DNA from: Bacteroidota bacterium
GTDB taxonomy: Bacteria; Bacteroidota; Bacteroidia; JACPRZ01
Assembly: GCA_016193485.1 (NCBI GenBank)
Contig: JACPRZ010000015.1
Coordinates: 1 to 64,000, forward strand
Length of the DNA: 64,000 nucleotides
Direction of reading: 5' to 3'
The notes below the pieces were generated by a model. It saw nothing but the letters and a program-made list of their open reading frames with translations. It ran no database searches and was not told where the DNA came from. Positions 6,689 through 15,305 of this stretch are shown one piece after another. A program made the translations under genes and the position numbers. Positions within the stretch are counted from its first letter, which is position 1. Every line of letters starts with the position of its first letter.

Positions 6689-8806
6689 TTAAATTCTTAT
6701 CCCCATCACCGTAACATCATCCATCTGCTCACGGCTTCCTCTCCATTCTTCAAATGTGGAATTTAGTATTTTTTCCTGTTCGCTCAGGGTTTTTGAGGAA
6801 ATGGTGCGCAGAAGTTCTTTAAAGTTACCTGACATGAATTTTTTTCCCGAGGGACCGCCAATCTGGTCGGCATAACCATCCGAGAAGAGGTAAATCATAT
6901 CGTTTTTTTCAATGGGAATTTCAAGAAGGGTAAACTTTTTTTCTCCTTCAAAATGCCCTCCTATGGAAACGCGGTCAGGCCTGAATTCCAAAAGATTCCC
7001 GTTTCTTACAATCCACAATGGCCTGTTTGCACCGGAATATTTCAGTTTAAAACCGGAGTTTCCGGTTGTGAAGGTGGAATTGGGATCCATGCGTATCATC
7101 GCTATATCCATTCCATCATACACTTCTGATTTTTTCCCGGACGGGTTCAGCGCTGATTTCAGTTTCCGGTCAAGTTCACTGAGTACCTGATCGGGTGTAA
7201 TAGCATTTCCTTCTTCGGTTATTTCGTTAAGGAGGTCATTGCCTGTCATGCTGAGCAGTGCGCCAGGTACGCCATGGCCGGTGCAGTCGCAGACGGCTAA
7301 AATAACCGACTTCTCGTTTTCACCCACACTCGTTTTCCCGTTTTCAATTTTTGCTACCCAATAAAAATCCCCGCAAACAATATCTTTCGGTTTGTAAAAA
7401 ATAAATGAACCTGGAAAGAATACTTTAATGGATTTATCGGAGGGCAATATCGCTTCCTGGATGCGCTGGGCATAATAAATGGAATCGGTAATGCTGCGGT
7501 TCTTTTCTTCGATTATTTTTTTTTGCAGTTCAATTTCGCCTTTCTGATTAAGTATCGTGTTGTTACGGATATTCAGTTCAATATTGGCTTTTTTCTTCCG
7601 AAGGTAATTACGGTAAATGTAAAATCCAAGGAAGATCAGTAAAATAATTCCTGCCGAAATAAATGAAATTATGATTTTCTGCTTTGTGATTTCCAATTTC
7701 TGCAATGCTTTTTCCTTTCTGAGGATTTCATTTTCATTTTCTTTTTTATCGGATTCATATTTTGTCTGCATCTCGGCAATCTGTCGCGATGTTTCTTCAT
7801 TTAATATGGAATCCTTTATCTGTGCAAACCGTTCGTAATATTCATACGCTTCTTTCGCTTTGCCCATAGCACCATAGATCTTTGCAAGCGATTCATAAGC
7901 CGCCTTGATCCTTTCCTTCACACCTGACTTCAGGGCAATTTCCATTCCTTTATTAATATTTTCAATTGCTTTTGAGTAGTTTTTATCCTGGTAGAAAAAT
8001 AATCCGATGTCATTGTAACTGTATGCCATCCCTTTAAGGTCGCCTGCTTGTTCACGTATTTGTAAAGCATCCATAAAATGGTCCATCGCTTTTTTTCGGT
8101 CGCCTATATTCCGGTAAATGATCCCGATATTGTGCAGCCGGGTGGCAATATTATCGGGATTCTTACCCTCTTTTTCAATTTCAAGTGATTTTTTCAGGAA
8201 GGAGAGACATTTTTCAAAGTTCTTTTTCTCGTAATATATTCCACTTATATTATTAAAACATGACGACATGCCATTCTTATTCCTGAGCCGTTCAAAAATG
8301 CGCAATGCCTGCCTGTAATAATCAAGCGCCTTTCCGTAATTTTTCTGGCGGTAAAAGACCTTGCCGATGTTATGATAATTCTGGGCGATTGAGGTCCGCG
8401 CTTTCAATACCAGAACAGAATCATCTGCGGTCTGTAATTTTTCGCATACCGACAGAGATAAAATATAATTTTTTAATGCTTCGTTATAAGCGCCCCGGTA
8501 ATAAGCGATGATTCCTAACTGGTGATAGCCAGCCGCGATTTCAAGATGCATACCGGATTCCCTTGCGGTGATAATACCCTCCCGGCATAATTCTACCGCC
8601 CTGTCAGGATTATTATGTCTTATTTGTTCCGATAAATCAAATAACAAAACGATCTTTTCAGAATCGTTTTTCGCTTTGCTTATCAGTGGCTCTATCGTGT
8701 CATGTTGTTGAGACAGGCAGGGTAAAGAGAGAAAAACCAGGATTAATGGAAGGGCGGAAAAATAAGTAATCCGGTAAAACCAATTATATGTAAAATGATT
8801 TATCAA
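6689..8806 (-). CDS. TPR-containing membrane sensor with SpoIIE-type PP2C phosphatase
   Basis: This 705-residue protein has a signal peptide (about 1-33, ending CLSQ), then about seven tetratricopeptide repeats (about 50-340) recognisable by blocks such as YHNIGKVFYRQKNYGKALDYY. A membrane helix follows at about 378-398 (IIISFISAGIILLIFLGFYIY), then a coiled coil and a C-terminal SpoIIE/PP2C phosphatase. The phosphatase motifs GDFYW, VCDCTGHGVPGALLSM and LFSDGYADQ carry the metal-binding aspartates. It probably dephosphorylates an anti-sigma antagonist in response to an extracellular or protein signal. The start is probably TTG (8804-8806), since no earlier ATG precedes the signal peptide. 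Confidence 0.92.
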   Translation of the reverse strand: MINHFTYNWFYRITYFSALPLILVFLSLPCLSQQHDTIEPLISKAKNDSEKIVLLFDLSEQIRHNNPDRAVELCREGIITARESGMHLEIAAGYHQLGIIAYYRGAYNEALKNYILSLSVCEKLQTADDSVLVLKARTSIAQNYHNIGKVFYRQKNYGKALDYYRQALRIFERLRNKNGMSSCFNNISGIYYEKKNFEKCLSFLKKSLEIEKEGKNPDNIATRLHNIGIIYRNIGDRKKAMDHFMDALQIREQAGDLKGMAYSYNDIGLFFYQDKNYSKAIENINKGMEIALKSGVKERIKAAYESLAKIYGAMGKAKEAYEYYERFAQIKDSILNEETSRQIAEMQTKYESDKKENENEILRKEKALQKLEITKQKIIISFISAGIILLIFLGFYIYRNYLRKKKANIELNIRNNTILNQKGEIELQKKIIEEKNRSITDSIYYAQRIQEAILPSDKSIKVFFPGSFIFYKPKDIVCGDFYWVAKIENGKTSVGENEKSVILAVCDCTGHGVPGALLSMTGNDLLNEITEEGNAITPDQVLSELDRKLKSALNPSGKKSEVYDGMDIAMIRMDPNSTFTTGNSGFKLKYSGANRPLWIVRNGNLLEFRPDRVSIGGHFEGEKKFTLLEIPIEKNDMIYLFSDGYADQIGGPSGKKFMSGNFKELLRTISSKTLSEQEKILNSTFEEWRGSREQMDDVTVMGIRI

Positions 8807-8868
8807 TATTCTAAAGAATTATCCCTATTACCGGTAAATACAAGCGCTGAAATGGAGATTCTCTGCTG

Positions 8869-9264
8869 CTAATAAAATTTTTCCGCCACGGCTGCAGGCG
8901 CCCTCACCGGTTTTCCGGTTGTCCTGTCAATAAAAGCGAGCGTAACCTGCGCTTCATTCAGCAATTCATTTTTTTCATTATACGATTCATATAAAAAAGT
9001 TATGCTTGCCTTCAGCGGGCATTTGACCGATACTTTTACACGAATCAGGTCGTCATAATAAGCGGGTTTTGAAAACCGGATGGAATAGGTAACAACCGGG
9101 AGAATAATCCCCGAATCCTCCAGGTCGCGGTAACTGATTCCCATTGAGCGAAGCATTTCAACGCGTGCAACCTCAAAATATTCCGCATACCGGGAGTAAT
9201 ATACATATCCCATCCTGTCGGTTTCGGAATAACGGACGCGGAAAGAGGTTTCAAAGGATTTCAT
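8869..9264 (-). CDS. YbgC/FadM-like acyl-CoA thioesterase
   Basis: This 131-residue hotdog-fold protein belongs to the 4-hydroxybenzoyl-CoA thioesterase/YbgC group, which hydrolyses acyl-CoA thioesters. The catalytic block is near the N-terminus (VRYSETDRMGYVYYSRYAEY); the Asp of ETD is the expected catalytic residue. I chose the ATG at 9262-9264 (MKSFETSF). An upstream in-frame start would add 18 poorly conserved residues. Substrate length cannot be read from sequence. Confidence 0.9.
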   Translation of the reverse strand: MKSFETSFRVRYSETDRMGYVYYSRYAEYFEVARVEMLRSMGISYRDLEDSGIILPVVTYSIRFSKPAYYDDLIRVKVSVKCPLKASITFLYESYNEKNELLNEAQVTLAFIDRTTGKPVRAPAAVAEKFY

Positions 9265-9568
9265 GATAATAATTTTGGATATGAGTAATCCGGAATTTTT
9301 TTTCATCGCCCCATTCAAATCGTAAATATCGTATTTTTATCCGCTGTTCAGATTCAATATATCCCCGGATTATTTTTTGATACTTCTAAAATCTATAGAA
9401 AGAACAGATGCCACTAAAACACCAAAACACTAAATCCCACAAAACATTGAACTGCAATTCAGCATTTTTAGTGATATTCCTGCCTGCCGGCAGGCAGGTT
9501 GTGTTTTTGAGATTTCGTGGCAAAAAAAGTATTTTTAGAGGTTCCCTTTTGTCATTCAGCATTGCCGT
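9265..9568. other. Divergent intergenic region with repeat-rich core
   Basis: This 304-bp gap separates the minus-strand thioesterase from the plus-strand 5'-nucleotidase half. It holds an imperfect inverted repeat (9411-9432 against 9499-9520) around a 20-bp perfect GC palindrome at 9479-9498. No clear TAnnTTTG box was found on either strand, although promoters for both genes are expected here. Confidence 0.6.
9479..9498. repeat. 20-bp perfect palindrome
   Basis: CCTGCCTGCCGGCAGGCAGG is perfectly self-complementary and much richer in GC than its surroundings. It lies about 70 bp upstream of the 5'-nucleotidase lipoprotein gene. It resembles other short GC palindromes in this window (816-833, 12910-12923, 42134-42150). 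Confidence 0.8.
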
Positions 9569-10330
9569 ATGAACCGGTTAAAAATATTTCTCCTTTGCAT
9601 TTGCGTTATCGCAGCCGCCTGTTCCCCGAAAGTTAAATTAAAAAAGATAGAGCATAATATTTTCGGTTTGACGTCCAGCGAACCTGCCGGAGTTGACAGC
9701 GCTGCCATAAAAATGATATCACCCTATAAAACCGCCATTGATTCGGAGATGAACGAGATTATCGGCACGAGCGCTGTGGTCATGACAAAAGGAGAACCGG
9801 AGGGACTGCTGGGCAATTTTGTTGCGGACCTGACTCTTTTTATCGCAAGAAGGCAGTACAGACCGGACGATTCAATAAATATTGATTTCTGTTTTCTGAA
9901 TAACGGGGGATTAAGAAGAGACCTCCCGCAGGGAAAAATAAACAAGGGAATTATTTTTGAACTGATGCCTTTTGAAAATACCTTGGTCATACTTACGCTT
10001 TCAGGTCAAAATACTTATGACCTGATCAGACGCATCGCTGCAATGGGCGGAATGCCTGTTGCGGGCATCCGGTTCGGGATAAAGGATAAAAATCCGGTTT
10101 CCATTACACTTGATTCAAAACCGTTCGACCTGAACCGGAATTACAAAATTGTAACCAGTGATTACCTTGCTGAAGGCGGTGAAAATTTTTCATTCCTGAA
10201 AAACCCGGTCAGGTACGAAACCATAGGCATTAAATTGCGCGATGCCATTATTGAATATATTTTAATGCAGACCGGAAAAGGAAATGAATTAAACCCTACA
10301 TTGGACGGCCGTATTTATTATGAAAAATAG
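9569..10330 (+). CDS. 5'-nucleotidase C-terminal domain lipoprotein
   Basis: This 253-residue protein corresponds to the substrate-binding (C-terminal) domain of UshA-type 5'-nucleotidases as a separate polypeptide. An N-terminal lipoprotein signal ends in the lipobox AAAC (Cys18), so it should be membrane-anchored outside the cytoplasm. The family's NNGGLR block (about 111-116) and DYLAEGGENF block (about 199-208) are present; in full-length enzymes these contact the nucleoside. It overlaps the next gene by 11 bp; that gene encodes the metal-binding half. Confidence 0.88.
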   Translation: MNRLKIFLLCICVIAAACSPKVKLKKIEHNIFGLTSSEPAGVDSAAIKMISPYKTAIDSEMNEIIGTSAVVMTKGEPEGLLGNFVADLTLFIARRQYRPDDSINIDFCFLNNGGLRRDLPQGKINKGIIFELMPFENTLVILTLSGQNTYDLIRRIAAMGGMPVAGIRFGIKDKNPVSITLDSKPFDLNRNYKIVTSDYLAEGGENFSFLKNPVRYETIGIKLRDAIIEYILMQTGKGNELNPTLDGRIYYEK

Positions 10331-11261
10331 AAACAGGAGGGATTTCCTGAAATATCTTATTGGCACTTCAGCGTATTTATCGCTGGGCTCCGTACCGTTT
10401 GAACTAATTGCGAAAAAGGGATTTCATAAACTTACGATTCTGTACACTAATGATGTGCACAGCCATATTGACCCTTTTCCGGATAATGATCCAAAATTTC
10501 CCTCAATGGGAGGCGTAGTATCAAGAGCCGCTCTGATTCGCAGGATACGCAACGAAGAAAAAAACGTCCTGCTGTTCGATGCAGGCGATATTTTCCAGGG
10601 AACGCCCTATTTTAACCGTTTCGGTGGTGTGCCTGAACTGAAGTTGATGAGCATGATGGGTTATGATGCAGCCACCATAGGCAATCATGATTTTGATAAT
10701 GGAATTGACGGTATTGTAAAAGTGATGCCGAATATGAATTTTCCATTTATTTGCAGCAATTACGATTTTTCATCTACCGCGATGGCCGGAAAAACAGTTC
10801 CTTACAGGATATTTGAAAAAGAAGGTATTCGCATCGGTGTTTTCGGGCTGGGCATTGAACTCGAAGGATTGGTTCCGAAAAATTGTTTCGGAAAGACATT
10901 TTTTCTCGATCCGGTTCAAAAGGCGGCCGAAATGGCATTCTTCCTGAAGAAAGAAATGAAATGCCCTCTGGTGATTTGCCTGTCGCACCTCGGCTATTTT
11001 TACAAAAGCAATAAAATAAGCGATCATGCCCTGGCAAGGCAATCAAAAAACATTGATTTAATCATCGGTGGTCACACGCATACATTTCTCGATTCACCAC
11101 CGGCTTACAGAAACAAGGAGAATAAAGAAATTTTTGTGTGCCAGGTCGGCTGGGCCGGCTTGAAATTAGGGCGAATTGACGCATTTTTAGAGGGAAACCT
11201 TGCGGAAACCCGCATGGAATCTACGATTGAAACAATTCGGAAAAAAACAAGTGAAATTTAA
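10320..11261 (+). CDS. 5'-nucleotidase metallophosphoesterase half, Tat-exported
   Basis: This 313-residue protein is the N-terminal catalytic domain of the UshA family, alone. Metal-binding motifs appear in order: YTNDVHSH (about 41-48), DAGDIFQGTPYF, IGNHDFDNG, LSHLGY and GGHTHT. The leader has a twin-arginine motif (NRRDFLKYL, residues 5-13) before a hydrophobic stretch, so export through Tat is likely. The start overlaps the stop of the lipoprotein half. Together they would hydrolyse extracytoplasmic nucleotides. The order (C-terminal half first) is the reverse of the fused enzyme. Confidence 0.9.
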   Translation: MKNRNRRDFLKYLIGTSAYLSLGSVPFELIAKKGFHKLTILYTNDVHSHIDPFPDNDPKFPSMGGVVSRAALIRRIRNEEKNVLLFDAGDIFQGTPYFNRFGGVPELKLMSMMGYDAATIGNHDFDNGIDGIVKVMPNMNFPFICSNYDFSSTAMAGKTVPYRIFEKEGIRIGVFGLGIELEGLVPKNCFGKTFFLDPVQKAAEMAFFLKKEMKCPLVICLSHLGYFYKSNKISDHALARQSKNIDLIIGGHTHTFLDSPPAYRNKENKEIFVCQVGWAGLKLGRIDAFLEGNLAETRMESTIETIRKKTSEI

Positions 11262-11361
11262 TTTTTTTTTGTGAAATATATTTTGATAATTTGTACCGTT
11301 TTTCGCAGAACCGGGCGCTCCGTCTGTTTTTATTGAATATTAGATACTCTTTGGCAACCTG

Positions 11362-11384
11362 ATTATGTCCTGCGCGGACATAAT
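11362..11384 (+). promoter_or_regulatory. Hairpin-forming inverted repeat in dnaA leader
   Basis: ATTATGTCC (11362-11370) and GGACATAAT (11376-11384) form a perfect 9-bp stem around a TGCGC loop, ending 17 bp before the dnaA ATG. There is no poly-T tract, so a terminator is unlikely. A translational or protein-binding control site is possible. Confidence 0.55.
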
Positions 11385-11401
11385 GCAACAAATTTCTGAA
11401 A

Positions 11402-12841
11402 ATGACAAAGGATTCAAGGGGGAAGGATCCCCAGAATGTGTGGAAGAAATGTCTTGATATAATTAAGGCAAATATCAGCGGTGACAGTTTTAAAACCTGG
11501 TTTCAACCCATAAAACCGGTAAAAATCACCGGCAACATACTTACCCTCCAGGTTCCAAGCCAGTTTTTCTACGAATATCTTGAAGAGCATTATGTAGGAC
11601 TGCTCAAAAAGACCATTAAAAAGGAGTTAGGAAATGACGGACGGCTGGAATACAGCATCATCATGGATGCTTATGTCAAAAACGATCCCTATGTCATTAA
11701 GGTTCCCGCCAGTGACAGGCAAACTATTAAAAACGCACCCGTGAGCATGCCTTATGACGTGAACAGGGCATCCATCCGGAATCCATTTATTATTCCAGGA
11801 TTAAAAAAAGTCAGCATTGATCCGCAGTTAAATCATCAATACACCTTTGAAAATTTCATTGAAGGGGATTGCAACCGGCTCGCAAGGGCTGCCGGTTATG
11901 CCGTTGCCAAAAACCCGGGAGGCACCTCTTTCAATCCTTTATTTGTTTACGGTGGAAATGGACTTGGAAAGACCCATCTTTCCCATGCCATAGGGATTGA
12001 GGTGAAAAAGATATTCCCCGACAAAACCGTTTTGTATGTTACATCCGAACGATTCTTCAATCAATTTGTTGAAGCGGTACGGAATAATGCGCAAAATGAT
12101 TTTATCAACTTCTACCAGTTAATAGATGTTTTGATCATTGACGATGTGCAGTTTTTAAGCGGGAAAGATAAAACGCAGGATGTTTTCTTTCATGTTTTCA
12201 ACCACCTGCATCAGACGCGCAGGCAGATCATCCTCACTTCCGATAAACTTCCCATAGAACTGCAGGGTCTTGAACAACGGCTCATTTCACGGTTCAAATG
12301 GGGATTATCAGCCGACCTTCAGTCCCCTGACCTTGAGACGCGTATCGCCATCATCCAGAACAAACTCTACCTTGAAGGGATTGAAATGCCCGGTGATGTA
12401 ATTGATCACCTCGCACATCATATTAATACAAATGTTACCGATCTCCTCGGTGCTCTCGTATCGCTGATAGCCCAATCCACTTTAAACCGCAAGGCAATAA
12501 CCCTCGACCTGGCAAAACAGATGGTGGAACGTTACATTAAAAATTCGGTGAAGGAGGTTTCCATAGATTATATCCAGAAGGTAGTTTGTGAATATTTCGA
12601 CCTTCCCATGGACATCCTTAAATCGCAAACCCGTAAACGCGAAGTAGTGCAGGCGCGGCAACTGGCTATGTATTTCTCCAAAAATATGACACGCGCCTCA
12701 CTTGCCGCCATAGGCCAGTTATGCGGGGGAAAAGACCATGCAACCGTTCTTCATGCCTGCCGCACCGTAAATAACCTTATTGATACCAATAAAGAATTCA
12801 AGAATTATGTTGTTGAACTGGAGAGATTGATTAAGTTGTGA
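11402..12841 (+). CDS. dnaA: Chromosomal replication initiator DnaA
   Basis: This 479-residue protein opens oriC and loads the replicative helicase. Domain I (about 1-85) has the conserved WKKCLDIIKANIS...FKTWF pattern. The AAA+ domain has Walker A GGNGLGKTHL (about 183-192) and Walker B VLIIDDVQF (about 242-250). The C-terminal DNA-binding domain carries the DnaA signature GKDHATVLHACRTV (about 443-456). Length is normal for Bacteroidota. I found no close match to the DnaA box TTATCCACA in the 140 bp upstream, so the origin is probably elsewhere. Confidence 0.98.
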   Translation: MTKDSRGKDPQNVWKKCLDIIKANISGDSFKTWFQPIKPVKITGNILTLQVPSQFFYEYLEEHYVGLLKKTIKKELGNDGRLEYSIIMDAYVKNDPYVIKVPASDRQTIKNAPVSMPYDVNRASIRNPFIIPGLKKVSIDPQLNHQYTFENFIEGDCNRLARAAGYAVAKNPGGTSFNPLFVYGGNGLGKTHLSHAIGIEVKKIFPDKTVLYVTSERFFNQFVEAVRNNAQNDFINFYQLIDVLIIDDVQFLSGKDKTQDVFFHVFNHLHQTRRQIILTSDKLPIELQGLEQRLISRFKWGLSADLQSPDLETRIAIIQNKLYLEGIEMPGDVIDHLAHHINTNVTDLLGALVSLIAQSTLNRKAITLDLAKQMVERYIKNSVKEVSIDYIQKVVCEYFDLPMDILKSQTRKREVVQARQLAMYFSKNMTRASLAAIGQLCGGKDHATVLHACRTVNNLIDTNKEFKNYVVELERLIKL

Positions 12842-12850
12842 ATATACCGG

Positions 12851-12883
12851 GATTACACAGATTTGTAAAAGATTACAGAGATT
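12851..12883. repeat. Direct repeat GATTACAnAGATT, two copies
   Basis: GATTACACAGATT (12851-12863) is repeated as GATTACAGAGATT (12871-12883), 20 bp apart, just after the dnaA stop codon. It is a low-complexity spacer word with no evident function. Confidence 0.5.
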
Positions 12884-12909
12884 AGTTCATTTGCCAGCCA
12901 AAGAACTGA

Positions 12910-12923
12910 TCCGCCTTGGCGGA
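12910..12923. repeat. 14-bp GC palindrome downstream of dnaA
   Basis: TCCGCCTTGGCGGA pairs as TCCGCC/GGCGGA with a TT loop. It lies in the dnaA-phosphatase spacer. No T tract follows, so this is more likely a REP-like unit than a terminator. Confidence 0.5.
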
Positions 12924-12971
12924 CAAACTCAAACAGCATAGGTATATTGACATACTTCGCCCGTTATCTTT

Positions 12972-13454
12972 ATGTCTCCCCCAATCCGTATTTTATTTGT
13001 GTGTCTCGGCAACATCTGCCGTTCTCCCATGGCGCAGGGAATCCTGACCGGAAAACTAAAGGAGAAGAAGATAAACGCGGTAGTGGATTCTGCCGGTACG
13101 GCTTCCTATCACATTGGAGATCATCCTGACCCGCGGACCATAGTTGCTGCCGGGCGCCATGGTGTTGATATTTCTTCATACAGGGCGAAACAGTTTTCAT
13201 ATGACTTTTTCGGGAAGTTTGATATCATTTATGCAATGGATATGGCAAATTACCGCGACCTGGCGGGCAGAGCGAAAACCGGTGAAGAAAAAGCAAAAGT
13301 TAAATTACTCCTTGATGAACTCCATCCAGGTAGCGGAAAAGGAGTGCCTGACCCGTGGTATGGAGGTGATGCGGAGTTTGAAAAGGTTTTTAAACTGCTG
13401 GATGATGTCTGTAATAAAGTCGCAGAAAAATTGATGGAACCGAAGTTTAATTAA
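12972..13454 (+). CDS. Low-molecular-weight protein tyrosine phosphatase
   Basis: This 160-residue enzyme has the LMW-PTP active-site loop CLGNICRS with nucleophile Cys11 and Arg17, and the general-acid Asp in VPDPWYGG (about residue 127). Such phosphatases often act on bacterial tyrosine kinases of the Wzc type. A Wzc homologue lies at 36300 in this window, so it could be a partner, but that is only inferred. Its last codons and stop overlap convergently with the ABC exporter inside a 12-bp palindrome. Confidence 0.94.
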   Translation: MSPPIRILFVCLGNICRSPMAQGILTGKLKEKKINAVVDSAGTASYHIGDHPDPRTIVAAGRHGVDISSYRAKQFSYDFFGKFDIIYAMDMANYRDLAGRAKTGEEKAKVKLLLDELHPGSGKGVPDPWYGGDAEFEKVFKLLDDVCNKVAEKLMEPKFN

Positions 13455-15273
13455 ACGCCTGCAACTCATACATCTTTTTGTAGAATCCTCCTGTTGCGAG
13501 AAGCCCTGAATGGGTTCCCCGTTCAATGATTTTACCTTCGTTGAGTACGAGAATTTCATCGGCATGCTGGATGGTTGACAACCGGTGTGCGATGATGAGC
13601 GAAGTGCGGTTTTTTAAAAGGTTAGATAACGCTTCCTGTACGAGCCGTTCCGATTCGGAGTCAAGTGAAGAGGTGGCTTCATCCAGAATCAGAATCGGTG
13701 GATTCTTCAGTACCGCGCGGGCGATGCTTATCCGCTGCCTTTGTCCGCCTGAAAGTTTACTGCCACTGTCGCCAATATTTGTCTGATACCCGTTTTCAAG
13801 TTCCATAATAAATCCATGGGCGTTGGCAATACGGGCAGCCATGATCACATCTTCCTCACTGCATCCTTCAACGCCAAAAGCTATGTTGTTAAATACCGAA
13901 TCGTTGAATAATATACTCTCCTGCGTTACAATGCCCATAAGGTTCCTGAGATCAGATATGTTCATTTCCGGTAACGGAATGTTGTCAATGGCTATTTCTC
14001 CGGCAGACGGATCATAAAAACGAGGGAGAAGATCAGCAAGCGTTGTTTTTCCGCCACCGGACGGACCTACCAGCGCGATGGTCTTTCCCTTTTCAATTTT
14101 CAGCGCAATGCCCGATAACACTGCATCATCAGTTCCGGTGTATGAAAAAGATACATCCCTGTATTCAATACCGCTGTTGAACCCGGTAATCCGCACAGCA
14201 TGAGGTTTCTGAATAATTGTAAGAGGGGCTTTAATGATTTGCAATATCCTGTCAATGGATCCTGCGCCTTTGAGAATATTATAGTACGTTGTGGTAAATG
14301 ACTTTGCCGGTGGAAGAAGTTGGGAAAAAATAGCTATGTACCCGATAAATACTTCGGCACCGAGCGATTTTTTTTCACCCAGTACTAATTGTCCTCCGAA
14401 CCACATAACTACAACAATGACAAAGGTCGCCAGGAATTCGCTCAGGGGTGAAGCCAGGTCGCGTTTGCGCTGCACGCGGGTCATCAGCCGCTTGTGCGAT
14501 TCATTGATTACATCAAACTTCCCGGTAACAGTTCCTTCGGCTCTGAACGCCTTTATGATTTTCATACCGGTAAGGGTTTCCTCCACCACCGACATCAGGT
14601 GTCCCATTTTGGATTGCCCCAGTTCGGATGACCGCCTTAAACTTTTTCCGATCCGGCCGATAATATATCCGGCAGGTGGAACAAGGATGAAAACAAAAAG
14701 AGTCAACTGTGGGCTGATGGCGAACATTGCCCAGAGGAGTGCGATAAGCATGACCGGATCGCGGAAGATTGTTTCCAGCGAACTCATGATGGACCATTCA
14801 ACTTCCTGCACATCGGTAGTCATGCGGGCAATGATGTCACCCCTGCGCTGGTCGCTGTGGAAAGATAGCGGAAGAACGAGGACTTTGGCGTAAATATCCC
14901 TGCGGATATCGCGCACAACGGCATTGCGGACAGGCGCAATAAAATACATGGCGAAATAGCGTGCTGTATTGCGAAAGAGGACCATAACGGTTACGATAAT
15001 GCAAATGAACATCAAAGCATTGATTTTTCCGTTTTCGGTAATAATGGAACTCAGCAGGTAATAGAAATTATCTTTAATAGAGGAGGCAGTGAATGAAAAA
15101 AATCCAGGATCACCGGTAAGAGGTGTTGTTCCGAAAAGGAGGCCGAGGAACGGGATGATCAGGGTAAGCGAAAAAACCGAAAAAAGCGCGGCAAGAAGGT
15201 TAAAGAAAAGGTTTATGAAAAGGTATTTTTTGTACGGGATAAGGTATTTTAATATTTTTAAATAATTTCTCAC
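13447..15273 (-). CDS. MsbA-like ABC transporter (fused membrane and ATPase)
   Basis: This 608-residue half-transporter has six membrane helices (about 1-330) and a C-terminal ATPase with Walker A GPSGGGKTTL (about 402), signature LSGGQRQR (about 505), Walker B ILILDEATSSLD and switch His in IIAHRLST. The type fits lipid A or other lipid/drug exporters of the MsbA subfamily, acting as a homodimer in the inner membrane. The start is GTG (15271-15273), with no suitable ATG near. The stop shares a palindrome with the convergent phosphatase gene. Confidence 0.92.
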   Translation of the reverse strand: MRNYLKILKYLIPYKKYLFINLFFNLLAALFSVFSLTLIIPFLGLLFGTTPLTGDPGFFSFTASSIKDNFYYLLSSIITENGKINALMFICIIVTVMVLFRNTARYFAMYFIAPVRNAVVRDIRRDIYAKVLVLPLSFHSDQRRGDIIARMTTDVQEVEWSIMSSLETIFRDPVMLIALLWAMFAISPQLTLFVFILVPPAGYIIGRIGKSLRRSSELGQSKMGHLMSVVEETLTGMKIIKAFRAEGTVTGKFDVINESHKRLMTRVQRKRDLASPLSEFLATFVIVVVMWFGGQLVLGEKKSLGAEVFIGYIAIFSQLLPPAKSFTTTYYNILKGAGSIDRILQIIKAPLTIIQKPHAVRITGFNSGIEYRDVSFSYTGTDDAVLSGIALKIEKGKTIALVGPSGGGKTTLADLLPRFYDPSAGEIAIDNIPLPEMNISDLRNLMGIVTQESILFNDSVFNNIAFGVEGCSEEDVIMAARIANAHGFIMELENGYQTNIGDSGSKLSGGQRQRISIARAVLKNPPILILDEATSSLDSESERLVQEALSNLLKNRTSLIIAHRLSTIQHADEILVLNEGKIIERGTHSGLLATGGFYKKMYELQAFN

Positions 15274-15305
15274 CGGTATGGGTTTGCAGGATGTTTGACG
15301 GGTTA

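Noticed and set aside
11262-11401. oriC next to dnaA
   Set aside because: No DnaA-box cluster or AT-rich unwinding element was seen in this gap.
14291-14893. 200-codon frame antisense to the ABC exporter
   Set aside because: It lies inside a strong gene on the other strand and has an odd composition and no domain.
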